Source: Methanobrevibacter smithii ATCC 35061 (GTDB lineage Archaea > Methanobacteriota > Methanobacteria > Methanobacteriales > Methanobacteriaceae). Taken from it: a stretch of DNA of 64,000 nucleotides. The notes under the pieces are model-generated. The model saw only the letters and a list, made by a program, of their open reading frames with translations, did not search any database and was not told the origin of the DNA. The translations under genes were made by a program, and so were the position numbers. Below are positions 18,877 to 28,915 of the stretch, in pieces; position 1 is the stretch's first letter; each line of letters starts with the position of its first letter. The stretch is taken from positions 186,001 to 250,000 of the forward strand of contig NC_009515.1 in assembly GCF_000016525.1 (NCBI RefSeq), in the 5' to 3' direction.

Positions 18877-18903
18877 AGTATAAAAAGTTTGGGATAGCCT
18901 AAA
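18877..18903 (-). promoter_or_regulatory. candidate DtxR-family operator next to TATA box
   Basis: On the minus strand TTTAGGCTATCCCAAA (18903-18888) runs straight into the TATA box CTTTTTATACTC. It resembles the TTAGGnnnnCCTAA iron boxes described for archaeal DtxR-type regulators. An almost identical box stands in the same place at metY (63223-63238). Confidence 0.6.
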
Positions 18904-18943
18904 TATAATAGTGAAAAATAAATTTTAAAAATAAAAAAAGAAG

Positions 18944-18969
18944 TATTAACTCAAAAAATTGAGTTAATA
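18944..18969 (-). terminator. strong terminator overlapping the stop codon of the cell-wall enzyme gene
   Basis: Perfect 11-bp arms TATTAACTCAA and TTGAGTTAATA with a 4-base loop. The TAA stop (18966-18964) is inside the 5' arm, and TTTTTTTATTTTT follows on the minus strand. Confidence 0.75.
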
Positions 18970-21900
18970 AGGTAAAACATCATAAGTTCCTCTGTCAGTG
19001 TAAGAATTAGTGTTCCAATTCTTGATTACACCTAAAGAGTTTCTGGTACTTGTTGGATCAGCAACAACCCATTTTCCATCTATGTAAAATTGAACCCATA
19101 CATGACCAACATTTAAACCACTTGTAAATGAACAGTATCCAGTAGCAAATCTGGCAGTCAAACCAACAGACCTGGCCATTGCCACTAATAACTGTGCTTG
19201 GTCACAACAGTTTCCATAACCTTTGATTAAAGTACCTTCAGCACCGTAAACAGTATTGAAATATGAACTATAACTTATTTTATCTCTTACAAATTTAAAT
19301 AAAGCATCAGCCTTATCCCTTGTAGAGTTTATGCCTTTGACCAATTCTTTTGCTTTATCAGCAACCAATGCTGAAGCTCCGGAACCTCCAGTATTATTGA
19401 TCAATACGAAATTAGGTAATGTTTTACTGTTGTCCGCATAATAAGCCAATATTCTTGAAAATGCATCCAATAAATCAGCATAGCTTATTTTACCTGCACT
19501 TGAAGATGCATAATTCGGAGCCTGTCCGTTACTAATGATATACTGGGAAACTCTAGATGCAACATCCAAATATTCAGTTTTATTAATGTTGGTTGATATT
19601 TTGTCACCATTTGGAGTACCTGGACTGGAAGCTCCAACAACAGTAATATTTCCCAAATTACCGTCATTAATATTACCAATAGCTTTACTCATCAAGTATA
19701 AGAATTGAGATAAAGTGTACTGTTCATCGTTTACAATTACATAATCGGGCAATGCATTATTTGCCTGAATATGTGCTTTTAAAACCTTAGCAGCATCCAA
19801 TATAGCATCTATAGATATGTTATCTCCCACTTCACCTGAAGATTCTGGAATACTTTCAGTTAATCTGGTCAACACTCTGGTAGAAGATGAAAGTTTCTCA
19901 TTACCAGAAACACCACAGTAATCACAGTCACAGTATGCACAGGTAAGTTCTCCTTCTGCAGTACCTTTAGGATTAACCAGCAAAGTTCCGTAATAACCGC
20001 AGTTAGGGCAGTAATTTAACCAGACAGTAGTATATAACACATTAGGTTTGTAAGATGTGCCTCCTACACTTACTTTCATTGTAACAGTTAAAGAGTAATT
20101 GTCCAATAAATTTGTAACAAATACAAAGTTAGGAAGTGCACTGTTGGATTGATAATAGGATAATACCCTCGCATATGCATAAATCAATGATTCATATTTG
20201 ATATCACCTAAAGTACTTGAAACATTACCTGGAGCTATACCATTTGCAGACATATAACTAGACAATGTTTTAGCCAATGATACAAATTCAGATTTTACCA
20301 ACTGCTTATTGATTACATCACCAGAAGTTTTAGATGAAGCATTGACTAAAATAGCTGTAATCGCTTTTAAATTACCGTTAGCTATTCCTTCAGTAGCCTT
20401 AGTCATCAAGTATAAAAACTGAGGTACAGTATAATTGAAATTGCCAACAGTTACAAACTTAGGCAATACCCCTTTATCTTCAATATACTTTTTCAAAGAT
20501 GCTGAAGCAGCCAAAATGGAATTTATAGATACAGAATCACCATAAGATGGAGTGATTTCATGAGTGTTTAATTTATTGAAATCAATGAAGTTAGATAAAC
20601 CCCATCTAAACATCATAACACCCTTTGCACCGGCATCATATGCTGTTTGAGCATCTTTTGACAGTTCTGAAACTGGCAGTTTTGTAATGTCATTATCAGA
20701 TACATATGTTTGTAAACCTACCCAAACTGCTGCTCCATTGGAAGTTTCAACAAACCATTGAGTAATTGATGAAATCCAGCTGGTTCCTGAATTATAATTT
20801 CCTTTATAAACCATAGGAACTATAATATCCAGATATTTGCTGATAACCGCAATATCCTGACCATATACATATGCATCATTTTTTTCAGGCATTACTGCTG
20901 CAGAAATTAAACAGTTAGGATTAACACCACGTATAGCAGTTGTAGCTAATTTTACAAATTCACTTATAGCTGCAGTTCCGCCAGGATGTTTATATGCAGT
21001 ACCTGGATATCTTAAGTAATCAAAGTGAACACCTGCTACTCCTGGAAGTGCAGCATATTTTTTAGCTTCAGCTATTCTCTCATTGAATAAAGCAGTGTTG
21101 ATGGATCCGTCACTATTTAATGGGGAAAGCCATCCTCCGTCATAAAATACCTGCATCCAAATATGAACTTTAATACCATGAGAATTAGCCTGTTTAATCC
21201 ATGACAATACACTGGATTCTCCGTATTTAGTAAATGCATAGAAATTTAAGAAAATATTACCTGTTCCTGAAGCTGCTAAACCAACCAAATCCACATTGTA
21301 CATGTTAGCTCCCTGAACCCAGTATCCATTTCCATTATTAATATATTTGGTTATTACAATTGAACTGCTGCCTTCACAGCCTAAATTTTCATTATTGCCT
21401 GCAAATTTATATGATATTTCATATGTACCTACAGTTACCAATTTTATACTTAAACTGGCAATTCCATTAGCATCAGTTGTGCTGGTATAATCTATACCGT
21501 TAACTGTGAATATAACTTTTTCATTAGCTATAGGACTGCCGTCACTATTTTTAAGTAAAACTTTAAATTCTTCAGTTGAATTTTGAGTAAATACTGTACT
21601 TCCATTAACAACAAATAATGAATTTTTTCTGTCTACAACAGTACAGTATGCTTTACCATTACTTGGAGCTAATTTGGAATCTCCGTTAAATGAATAAGTT
21701 ACAAGATAAGTACCTGCATCCAAACGAATAGTTAAACTGGCAACACCATTATTATCAGTAATTCTAGTATAACTTACACCATTCACACTAATAGTTACAG
21801 TCTTATTAATTAAAGGAACTCCACCTGCAGTTAATGTAACATTGAACTGCTGATATGCATCTTTACCTACAGTAATATCACTACCCTGAATAACTGTTGC

Positions 21901-23469
21901 ATTAGTAGTTATTACAGATACCATAGTAGAGCCTGTAGATTTTTTGTAACCTGTATCATTTAATGTATATGAAATGTTGTATACATTAGGATCCAATCTA
22001 AGACTTATGCTAGCAACACCATTTTTATCAGTTACCATTACATAATTAATACCGTTTATATTAAATAGAACAGTTTTATTGACTACTAAATTACCGTCTT
22101 CATCTTTTACTAAAACTGAAAACAAATCAGTTTTAAATACCACATTATTTTCAGGTATGAAAATTACATCCTTACCTTCATAAACAGAAATAGTATTTGA
22201 TGCACTTGATGCCAAATATCCCCCATTCTTATTAAAGGTATAAGTTGCAGTATAATTACCTGGAGTAGTCAATTTAATATTATATTTAGCTATACCATTA
22301 TCATCAGTAGTACTTGTATATGTAACACCACCTACCTTAAGATTAACAGTCTGATTACTTACAGTATGATTAAACTGATCATACAATACAATACTTACAA
22401 CATTACCTTCACCAGATATGAAATCATAATGTTGTGTTTTGATAACAGTACTGACAGAATCAACAACTGTAACAGCGAAACCTACATCATATCCATCAAG
22501 TGGATTATATGCAGTTAATATATATTTTCCAGGGAATAGTTTAATGTTAAGTTTAGCTACACCATTGTTATCAGTAACACGATTATAAAATACACCATTA
22601 ATATTAAACTTAACAGTAGTATTAACTAAAGGAGTGCCATCATTATGTAAGAAAGTAGCATAAAACTGATTTTTATCCAAATATAATTTATTTAAATCTT
22701 CAGCTACAACTGTAGGCAATACCTTAACAGTATTTCCACATTCATAACCGTCATTAGGATTATATGCAGTTAATATATAAGTGTCAGGACGAAGCTTGAT
22801 ACCTAAACTAGCTACACCTTTATCATCAGTAACACGACTATAAAATACCCCATTAATATTAAACCTAACAGTAGCATTTATTAAAGGATTACCACGGCCG
22901 TCTAAAAAAGTGGCATGATATGAAGTCCCGTCTTTATAGATCATTACAATATCCTCACCTTTTATAGTTGGCAGTACATTAATATCTGAAGTAATGCTAG
23001 CCGGAGCATATTCAGTTGTTCCTTTGTAACTCACAGTAACATGATACAAACCAGAGTATAAATTTATACCTATAGAAGTTGAACCATTTTCATCAGTAAT
23101 CTTATTATAAGTAACACCATTAATTAGGATACTTACAGTTTGATTAGCTAATCCGTTTCCATTTTCATCAGTTAAATTAATCATGAACCTAGTACCATTC
23201 TTATAATACAATTCTATACTAGGTGCATCTAAATTAACAGCTTTTTGCTGGTTGCCATCCCCAATTACATTATTGTTATTTTCTTCAATAACATTACTAC
23301 TGGAGAAAGAAACATTACTATTTGATTCATCAACAGATAATGAATCATCAGCAGCTGTTAATACTGTAGAATTTGAGTCAACAGTATTTGCATCCATTGC
23401 AGAGACTGCACTAACTGACAAAAATACAGTCAGAATCATCAATGCAAAGATCATTACACGTTTTTTCAA
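18964..23469 (-). CDS. secreted multidomain cell-wall enzyme: Ig repeats, GH-like barrel, pseudomurein-binding repeats, transglutaminase-fold peptidase
   Basis: About 1500 residues. A signal peptide occupies roughly 1-25. Seven Ig-like repeats (about 85-715) carry the VxFNINGVxYxRxTDxNGVA theme. A TIM-barrel resembling GHL/DUF4015 putative glycosidases spans about 718-975 (GVHFDYLRYPG). Pseudomurein-binding repeats follow (about 980-1380), interrupted by a cysteine cluster (CPNC, CAYCDCDYC, about 1155-1185). The C-terminus is a transglutaminase fold with Cys in GNCCDQA (about 1422), His in GHVWVQFY (about 1458) and Asp in VADPTS, matching C71 pseudomurein endoisopeptidases such as PeiW. It probably cleaves pseudomurein peptides during wall growth. 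TTG at 23469 fits GGAGGT; GTG at 23475 is too close. Confidence 0.85.
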   Translation of the reverse strand: MKKRVMIFALMILTVFLSVSAVSAMDANTVDSNSTVLTAADDSLSVDESNSNVSFSSSNVIEENNNNVIGDGNQQKAVNLDAPSIELYYKNGTRFMINLTDENGNGLANQTVSILINGVTYNKITDENGSTSIGINLYSGLYHVTVSYKGTTEYAPASITSDINVLPTIKGEDIVMIYKDGTSYHATFLDGRGNPLINATVRFNINGVFYSRVTDDKGVASLGIKLRPDTYILTAYNPNDGYECGNTVKVLPTVVAEDLNKLYLDKNQFYATFLHNDGTPLVNTTVKFNINGVFYNRVTDNNGVAKLNIKLFPGKYILTAYNPLDGYDVGFAVTVVDSVSTVIKTQHYDFISGEGNVVSIVLYDQFNHTVSNQTVNLKVGGVTYTSTTDDNGIAKYNIKLTTPGNYTATYTFNKNGGYLASSASNTISVYEGKDVIFIPENNVVFKTDLFSVLVKDEDGNLVVNKTVLFNINGINYVMVTDKNGVASISLRLDPNVYNISYTLNDTGYKKSTGSTMVSVITTNATVIQGSDITVGKDAYQQFNVTLTAGGVPLINKTVTISVNGVSYTRITDNNGVASLTIRLDAGTYLVTYSFNGDSKLAPSNGKAYCTVVDRKNSLFVVNGSTVFTQNSTEEFKVLLKNSDGSPIANEKVIFTVNGIDYTSTTDANGIASLSIKLVTVGTYEISYKFAGNNENLGCEGSSSIVITKYINNGNGYWVQGANMYNVDLVGLAASGTGNIFLNFYAFTKYGESSVLSWIKQANSHGIKVHIWMQVFYDGGWLSPLNSDGSINTALFNERIAEAKKYAALPGVAGVHFDYLRYPGTAYKHPGGTAAISEFVKLATTAIRGVNPNCLISAAVMPEKNDAYVYGQDIAVISKYLDIIVPMVYKGNYNSGTSWISSITQWFVETSNGAAVWVGLQTYVSDNDITKLPVSELSKDAQTAYDAGAKGVMMFRWGLSNFIDFNKLNTHEITPSYGDSVSINSILAASASLKKYIEDKGVLPKFVTVGNFNYTVPQFLYLMTKATEGIANGNLKAITAILVNASSKTSGDVINKQLVKSEFVSLAKTLSSYMSANGIAPGNVSSTLGDIKYESLIYAYARVLSYYQSNSALPNFVFVTNLLDNYSLTVTMKVSVGGTSYKPNVLYTTVWLNYCPNCGYYGTLLVNPKGTAEGELTCAYCDCDYCGVSGNEKLSSSTRVLTRLTESIPESSGEVGDNISIDAILDAAKVLKAHIQANNALPDYVIVNDEQYTLSQFLYLMSKAIGNINDGNLGNITVVGASSPGTPNGDKISTNINKTEYLDVASRVSQYIISNGQAPNYASSSAGKISYADLLDAFSRILAYYADNSKTLPNFVLINNTGGSGASALVADKAKELVKGINSTRDKADALFKFVRDKISYSSYFNTVYGAEGTLIKGYGNCCDQAQLLVAMARSVGLTARFATGYCSFTSGLNVGHVWVQFYIDGKWVVADPTSTRNSLGVIKNWNTNSYTDRGTYDVLPY

Positions 23470-23475
23470 AATCAC

Positions 23476-23870
23476 TTACCTCCATTATAAATTTAATTTA
23501 ACTATAAATTAAAAAATTATTTTCAGTACTTAATTATATTAAGAATATTGTATATAAATCTATTTATTTAATAAAACTGCTTAAATAGCTTTAATTTAAA
23601 AAATTAAGCATTAAAACCCCAGAATATTAAGAAATTAATAAAAATTATATTGATTTAAGAGATAATAAGTTAAAATTACAATAAGTAATCTTTTAAGTTT
23701 TATAAGATTATGAAATTATAAAAGATTATAAAAATTTCGTTTAAAGTAAAATAAAATAACAAACAAGTTATAAAAACCAAAAAGATAAATTTGAATGGAA
23801 TTATAGTAAAAAACAAACAAGTAAATTTAGTAAATTGAAAAATAAGCAATAAAAATAAAAAATAAAAAAA
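23476..23870. other. AT-rich promoter gap
   Basis: About 400 bases of roughly 85% A+T holding the promoter of the cell-wall enzyme gene on its left. No ORF, RNA gene or clear repeat seen. Confidence 0.5.
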
Positions 23871-23890
23871 GATGTAAATAATTTTACATC
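23871..23890 (-). terminator. thermosome gene terminator overlapping the stop codon
   Basis: Arms GATGTAAA and TTTACATC with a 4-base loop; the stop codon TAA is in the 5' arm on the minus strand and a long T-rich tract follows. Confidence 0.65.
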
Positions 23891-25536
23891 ATAGGTGGCA
23901 TTCCACCCATACCTCCAGGCATTCCACCCATCGGAGGCATTCCGCTAGCATCATTTCCGGACTCGTCAGGACCTGAAGAGTTTAATGCATTTCTAGCTGC
24001 AATCATATCATCAATACGTAATATCATTTCAGCAGCTTCACTAGCAGCTTTGATAGCTTGTGTTTTAATCCTCAGTGGTTCAATAACACCTGCTTCTTCC
24101 ATGTCAACAAGTTTGCCGGTAAATACATTAATACCGATTTTTGAAGAGTCTTCATGAGCAGCTTTTAATTCTGCAATTAAATTAATGGTATCTAAACCAG
24201 CATTTTCAATTAAAGTTCTTGGAATAACTTCAACTGCATTTGCATAAGCTAAAATAGCTAATTGTTCTCTTCCACTTACAGATTCACCATATGCTCTTAA
24301 TCCTTTTACTAAATCAATTTCACAAGCTCCTCCACCAATGAGAACTTTGCCGTCTTCAATAGTAGCTGCTACAACACCTAAAGCATCATCTAATGCTCTG
24401 CTAATTTGTTCAGTTACATAACGGGTACTTCCCCTAAGTACAATGGAAGATGCTTTTGGATTTTCACATTCTTCAATGAAAGTTAATTTGTGGTCGAATA
24501 TTTTATCAACATATACATGACCTGCAGAACCTAATTTGTCAGCAGTTAAATCTTCAATATCAGTTACATACTGAGCACCGGTAGCTTTGTTGATTCTTTC
24601 CATGTCTGATTTTTTAACTCTTTTATAAGCCATGATTCCTGCTTTGTTTAAGTAGTGTTGTGCCATATCGTCAATACCTTTTTGACAGAACAATACATTT
24701 GCTCCGGATGCAACAACTTTATCTACTAAATCTTTAATCATTTCTTCTTCATTGTTTAAGAAAGCTTCAAATTGTGCAGGGTCTGTAATATCAATTTTAG
24801 CATCAGTGTTGATTTCTTTTAATTCAATAGGATATTTAATTAAAGCAATTTTAGCATCTTCAACATCAGTAGGCATGTTTTTAGATACTGGATCTTTATC
24901 CATAACAATACCTTCAGCTAAAAAGGAATCTTCAACTGAATCTCCGGAAATTCTTTGGATATTAATGTTGTCAATATCTATTTCACCGTCTTCGGCTATT
25001 CTTAAAGCTGCATCTACTACTAAATCAGCTAATTTATCTTTAGCATAATCTGATCCTTTACCTGTCATAGCAGTCATAGCTACTTTTTTAAGAGTTTCCC
25101 TATCATCTGCATCCATAGCTACATTGTTTAAAATTTCAATAGATTTAGCTGCTGCATTTCTGTAACCTTTTACAATAACAGAAGTTGCAATTCCATCTTC
25201 TAATAATTCTTGAGCTTTAACTAATAATTCACCAGCTATTACAACAACGGAAGTGGTTCCGTCTCCAACAATGTCTTCTTGTTTTTTAGCTGTTTCTACA
25301 AGCATTCTAGCAGCAGGTTGAGTGATATCCATTTCTCTCATTATAGTTGCACCGTCATTAGTAACAATAACATCACCTAATGAATCAGTTAACATTTTGT
25401 CCATTCCTTTAGGACCTAAAGTAGTTCTTACAATATCTTTTAAAACTTTAGCTGCTGTAATATTCATTCTTAAAGCATCTCTTTTGGAATACCTTTCAGT
25501 ACCTTCAGGAAGAATGAATATTGGTTGATTTGCCAT
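23884..25536 (-). CDS. thermosome (group II chaperonin) subunit
   Basis: Group II chaperonin subunit that folds proteins in a double ring with a built-in lid. [22 protein letters not shown] and [10 protein letters not shown] (near residue 92) are the ATPase motifs, GGGACEIDL is near 400, and the C-terminal Gly/Met tail ([14 protein letters not shown]) is typical. I take the second ATG at 25536 because GGTGAT is then correctly spaced. About 550 residues. Monocistronic. Confidence 0.97.
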   Translation of the reverse strand: MANQPIFILPEGTERYSKRDALRMNITAAKVLKDIVRTTLGPKGMDKMLTDSLGDVIVTNDGATIMREMDITQPAARMLVETAKKQEDIVGDGTTSVVVIAGELLVKAQELLEDGIATSVIVKGYRNAAAKSIEILNNVAMDADDRETLKKVAMTAMTGKGSDYAKDKLADLVVDAALRIAEDGEIDIDNINIQRISGDSVEDSFLAEGIVMDKDPVSKNMPTDVEDAKIALIKYPIELKEINTDAKIDITDPAQFEAFLNNEEEMIKDLVDKVVASGANVLFCQKGIDDMAQHYLNKAGIMAYKRVKKSDMERINKATGAQYVTDIEDLTADKLGSAGHVYVDKIFDHKLTFIEECENPKASSIVLRGSTRYVTEQISRALDDALGVVAATIEDGKVLIGGGACEIDLVKGLRAYGESVSGREQLAILAYANAVEVIPRTLIENAGLDTINLIAELKAAHEDSSKIGINVFTGKLVDMEEAGVIEPLRIKTQAIKAASEAAEMILRIDDMIAARNALNSSGPDESGNDASGMPPMGGMPGGMGGMPPMM

Positions 25537-25654
25537 CATATCACCTTAATTAATAAATTTCTATAAAAAAACAATATAAAATCAAAAAGTTTTATATATT
25601 AATAATGAGTTTGAGGTTATATAAAAACTTTAGCATATTCAAAATTGCATAACA

Positions 25655-25713
25655 TATATATATACTATAAAATGTAACATATACATTACAGAATGTAAAA
25701 ATTAATTTACATT
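25655..25713 (+). promoter_or_regulatory. promoter with two TGTAA/TTACA palindromes
   Basis: A TATA region (TATATATATACTATAAAA, 25655-25672) is followed by TGTAA-N8-TTACA (about 25673-25690) and by AATGTAAA-N6-TTTACATT (25692-25713). The latter has perfect 8-bp arms. They lie between TATA box and start codon of the Ig-repeat gene, so a repressor dimer pair is the likely ligand. Confidence 0.5.
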
Positions 25714-25729
25714 AAAAAATGTGATTATT

Positions 25730-26740
25730 ATGAAACTTAAGAAAATAGTTTTAATATTACTATTAACATTAGCACTATTTTCCATTTCAAATGTAAGTGC
25801 ACAAAATATTGATGTTAATACTACAAACAATATTAATCCATTAAATGAAGTTTTAATAGATGAAACAATAGCCACATCTAATGAACTTACAAATAAATCA
25901 TCTATAATCTCAAATGACTTAGAGAAATATTATAAAGATGATAAAGGATTCTGCGCTACATTTTATAATGAAAATGGAACTCCACTAACTAATAAAAATA
26001 TAACTTTTAGTGTTAATGGAGTAAGTTATATTAAAACAACTGACAATAATGGTACCGCCAAATTAAATATTAATTTAGAATCAGGTAACTATACAATAAT
26101 ATCATACAATCCAATCACCAATGAAACAATAACTAATAATATAACTGTCCTATCAAGTATTAACGGTAGCGACCTTACAAAATATTTTAAAAATGCAACA
26201 CAATATTCAGTTACATTGTATGATAAAACTGGAAAAGCTTTAGTTAATAAAACCGTACGTTTCAATATAAATGGAATATTCTACGAACGTAAAACCAATG
26301 AAAAAGGAGTAGCCCAGTTAAATATTAACCTAGATCCTGGAAACTATATTGTAACGGTTTACAACCTGATTACAGGTGAAGAAAAATCCAATAACATTAA
26401 TGTAGTGTCAAGAATACAACTGCTAGATTTAAATAATGCATCAAATGTAATACTGCCTGAAGGATATGTTATACCTGTAATGTTTATTGGTAATGGAAAG
26501 GCTTATGCTCAATGCAGAGCAACAACTCTTGACGAAAAAGGAAACCCCTTAGCTAATCAACTAGTAACATTTAATATAAATGGAATCATTTATAAAGGCA
26601 CTACTGACAAATTTGGTATAATCGATGCCATTATATATGTTAATGCAGATTGGGGAAATACATACCATATATGTACTGCAACATTCGGAGAATCATTTGC
26701 TTCCCAAACTGTTATAGTTAAACGTTTTGTTATGGGTTAA
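25730..26740 (+). CDS. secreted Ig-like repeat protein (adhesin-like)
   Basis: About 336 residues. A signal peptide (MKLKKIVLILLLTLALFSI) is followed by an Asn/Thr-rich spacer and three Ig-like repeats with the VxFNINGxxYxxxTDxxG theme. No membrane anchor, cell-wall-binding repeat or enzymatic domain is seen, so it is either shed or held through other surface proteins. ATG at 25730 follows GTGATT; the GTG at 25721 is part of that site. Divergent from the thermosome gene. Repeats resemble those of the proteins at 18964 and 63362. Confidence 0.85.
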   Translation: MKLKKIVLILLLTLALFSISNVSAQNIDVNTTNNINPLNEVLIDETIATSNELTNKSSIISNDLEKYYKDDKGFCATFYNENGTPLTNKNITFSVNGVSYIKTTDNNGTAKLNINLESGNYTIISYNPITNETITNNITVLSSINGSDLTKYFKNATQYSVTLYDKTGKALVNKTVRFNINGIFYERKTNEKGVAQLNINLDPGNYIVTVYNLITGEEKSNNINVVSRIQLLDLNNASNVILPEGYVIPVMFIGNGKAYAQCRATTLDEKGNPLANQLVTFNINGIIYKGTTDKFGIIDAIIYVNADWGNTYHICTATFGESFASQTVIVKRFVMG

Positions 26741-26761
26741 CTATAAAATAAAATTAAATTT

Positions 26762-26799
26762 TGAAAGTTTATAAAAACTTTCATTCTTATTTTTTTAAA
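26762..26799 (+). terminator. terminator of the Ig-repeat gene
   Basis: Arms TGAAAGTTT and AAACTTTCA with loop ATAA (26762-26783), then TTCTTATTTTTTT. Sits in the gap between this gene and convergent fprA. Confidence 0.7.
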
Positions 26800-26827
26800 A
26801 AAAAAAGTATAAAGACAAATAAAAAAA

Positions 26828-28051
26828 TTATTCATCTTTTAAAGATTGGGCTAATTTTTTACCTAAATCATAACATTGATCTAAAACATCATCATCAGGT
26901 ATGAAAATAGTGTCAAATTGATCAACAATATCAAAACCAGCTGCTTCCAAATCAGCACTCATTTTTTTATTAGCTCCTCCACCCCATCCTTTAGAACCGA
27001 ATACTACTGCTTTTTTGGTGTATCCCGTTGCTTTAAAGTTAAGAGCATCCAAATAATAAATAATGTCTCCAACACTTGGATATGCCTTGTTCATAATGGT
27101 AGGTGCACCTAAACAGATTGCTTTACTGTCTAAAACATCAGTTACAACATCACTTCTGTCATCTTCATGCAGGAAGTACATTTTAACTTCAAATCCTTCA
27201 GACATAATACCTTCTGCAATGGATGCTGCCATTTTTTGGGTTGAATGATGCATAGTGTCATAAATTAAAGTTACCTTATCCTTACATACACCGTTAGCCC
27301 ATTCATTATATTTGTTAATAATTAATGAAGGATCTTTAAAGATTTGACCGTGAGAAGGTGCAATCATCTTAACTTTACTGACTAAATCCAGATCAGCTAA
27401 TTCTTTCATCTTATTATTATACATTAAAGAAGAGTTAACAACCAGATTAGCATAGAACTTTTGTGCATTATTTAATAGGATTGTTTCTTCTACCTCATCA
27501 CTAAACCTTTCACTAAAACAGATATGTTGACCAAATGCATCATTAGAGAATAATATTCCGTCTTCAACTAATAATGTAAACATGCTGTCCGGCCAGTGAA
27601 GCATTGGTGCATTTACAAATGCTAAAGTTTTTCCACCTAAATCTAAACTGTCTCCAGTTCCTACAACATTAAAATCATAGTCTTTTAAAGATGGTAAATG
27701 ATTTTTTAATCCGTTTACAGCCATCTGTGAACAATAAACTTCAACATCCGGGAATTTTTTAACAAATTCAGGAAGGGAACCGCTGTGATCGTTTTCAATA
27801 TGGTTTTGAATAATTACATCTATTTTAAATTCTCTTCCTTCTTGCTGGAATGCATCTTTTACTCTACCCCATAACTGTGCAGAGGTTCCAGGATATACGT
27901 TATCAATTAAAGCTACTTTATCTTCACCAAATACCAAATAACAATTGTATGTAGTTCCATCTAAACTGTAACCGTGATAATCTCTTAAATCCCAATCCAA
28001 TACACCGACCCAATATACTCCATCAGTAATTTTAGTAGCATCTGCTTTCAT
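26828..28051 (-). CDS. fprA: F420H2 oxidase, A-type flavodiiron protein
   Basis: Reduces oxygen to water with coenzyme F420H2, protecting the methanogen. The beta-lactamase-like diiron domain shows H84-x-E86-x-D88-H89 (QNHIENDHSG), with further ligands in APMLHWPDSM and NDAFGQH. A flavodoxin domain starts near residue 255 (LIYDTMHHSTQKMA) with GSKGWGGG later. I use the ATG of MKADATKITDG (28051), which has AGGTGAT upstream. 407 residues, standard. Divergent from a small zinc-ribbon gene. Confidence 0.95.
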   Translation of the reverse strand: MKADATKITDGVYWVGVLDWDLRDYHGYSLDGTTYNCYLVFGEDKVALIDNVYPGTSAQLWGRVKDAFQQEGREFKIDVIIQNHIENDHSGSLPEFVKKFPDVEVYCSQMAVNGLKNHLPSLKDYDFNVVGTGDSLDLGGKTLAFVNAPMLHWPDSMFTLLVEDGILFSNDAFGQHICFSERFSDEVEETILLNNAQKFYANLVVNSSLMYNNKMKELADLDLVSKVKMIAPSHGQIFKDPSLIINKYNEWANGVCKDKVTLIYDTMHHSTQKMAASIAEGIMSEGFEVKMYFLHEDDRSDVVTDVLDSKAICLGAPTIMNKAYPSVGDIIYYLDALNFKATGYTKKAVVFGSKGWGGGANKKMSADLEAAGFDIVDQFDTIFIPDDDVLDQCYDLGKKLAQSLKDE

Positions 28052-28257
28052 AAAAAAATCACCTAAATATAAATTTATCAAGATATATTCTGTTCGTAAT
28101 TATATTAATAATTAATGGGACATTAACAAAACATCCAGAATGCACAAATAAATATATATCTAATAATACTATTTACCTTGATTAAATTAAAATGGCAAAT
28201 AATAAATAGTAACATAATAACATATATTATATATATTGAAATAATAGGTGATTTACA

Positions 28258-28413
28258 ATGTGTTCTACAGGAGGTCCAATGGCGGACATTGATTTGAAAA
28301 AATTAAAAACAAAAAGATACAGATGTTTAGATTGTGGAAACGATTTCAAAGGCCTTGGCAGAAAAGTAATTTGTCCATCCTGTCAAAGCGACAATGTTGA
28401 ATGTAAAGAGTAA
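28258..28413 (+). CDS. small zinc-ribbon protein with two possible starts
   Basis: A 51-residue ORF: MCSTGGPMADIDLKKLKTK, then CLDCG and CPSCQ forming a zinc ribbon or rubredoxin-like knuckle. The first ATG follows GGTGAT. A second in-frame ATG (28279) has a perfect AGGAGGT just upstream, which may also initiate. Divergent from fprA, so a redox or oxygen-stress link is possible but not shown. Confidence 0.75.
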   Translation: MCSTGGPMADIDLKKLKTKRYRCLDCGNDFKGLGRKVICPSCQSDNVECKE

Positions 28414-28456
28414 GCTTCAAACCTGTTTACTCTATTTTTATTTTTTAGGTGGTACT

Positions 28457-28909
28457 TTGATTATTGAGTTTAATAATGATGAAATCCTATTTCTGGAAGG
28501 TGAAACCGGGATGGTAGGAATCATAAAAGTAGCCTATGAAAATAAAATGTTATTTATAGCTACACAGAACAATGAAGAAATTGTCCAATTTTTAGAAAAA
28601 GATGACTTAATAGCTGTATCTAACTTTAAAAAAGACAAGCGAGCTATCCGCTCTCAGGCATATTTAACCCGTGAAGAAAATTCTCCACTTGTAATTCTAA
28701 ACAAAGAACATCCCTCCACCAAACGACTGGAGACAGTTTTATCTGTAGGTGATAGAGTCTGTCTAAATTGTAATATCACTCCTGGAACACACCCCGAACA
28801 GGATGTTTTATGTTCCTGTGATTCACTATCCGGTTTAGAAATCAGCAAAACAGAAACCGGAATTAAATTAAACCAATACTTTGACAAATACACAATTGAA
28901 AAATTTTAG
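28457..28909 (+). CDS. conserved protein of unknown function
   Basis: Starting at TTG 28457, with AGGTGG upstream, the product has about 150 residues beginning MIIEFNNDEILFLEGETGMVG. A longer frame to 28394 overlaps the zinc-ribbon gene and is rejected. The second half contains VLSVGDRVCLNCNITPGTHP and CSCDSL, with four cysteines that could bind a metal. No transmembrane segment. It lies 6 bases before the DUF116 gene and is probably co-transcribed. I do not recognise the family. Confidence 0.7.
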   Translation: MIIEFNNDEILFLEGETGMVGIIKVAYENKMLFIATQNNEEIVQFLEKDDLIAVSNFKKDKRAIRSQAYLTREENSPLVILNKEHPSTKRLETVLSVGDRVCLNCNITPGTHPEQDVLCSCDSLSGLEISKTETGIKLNQYFDKYTIEKF

Positions 28910-28915
28910 ATTAAA

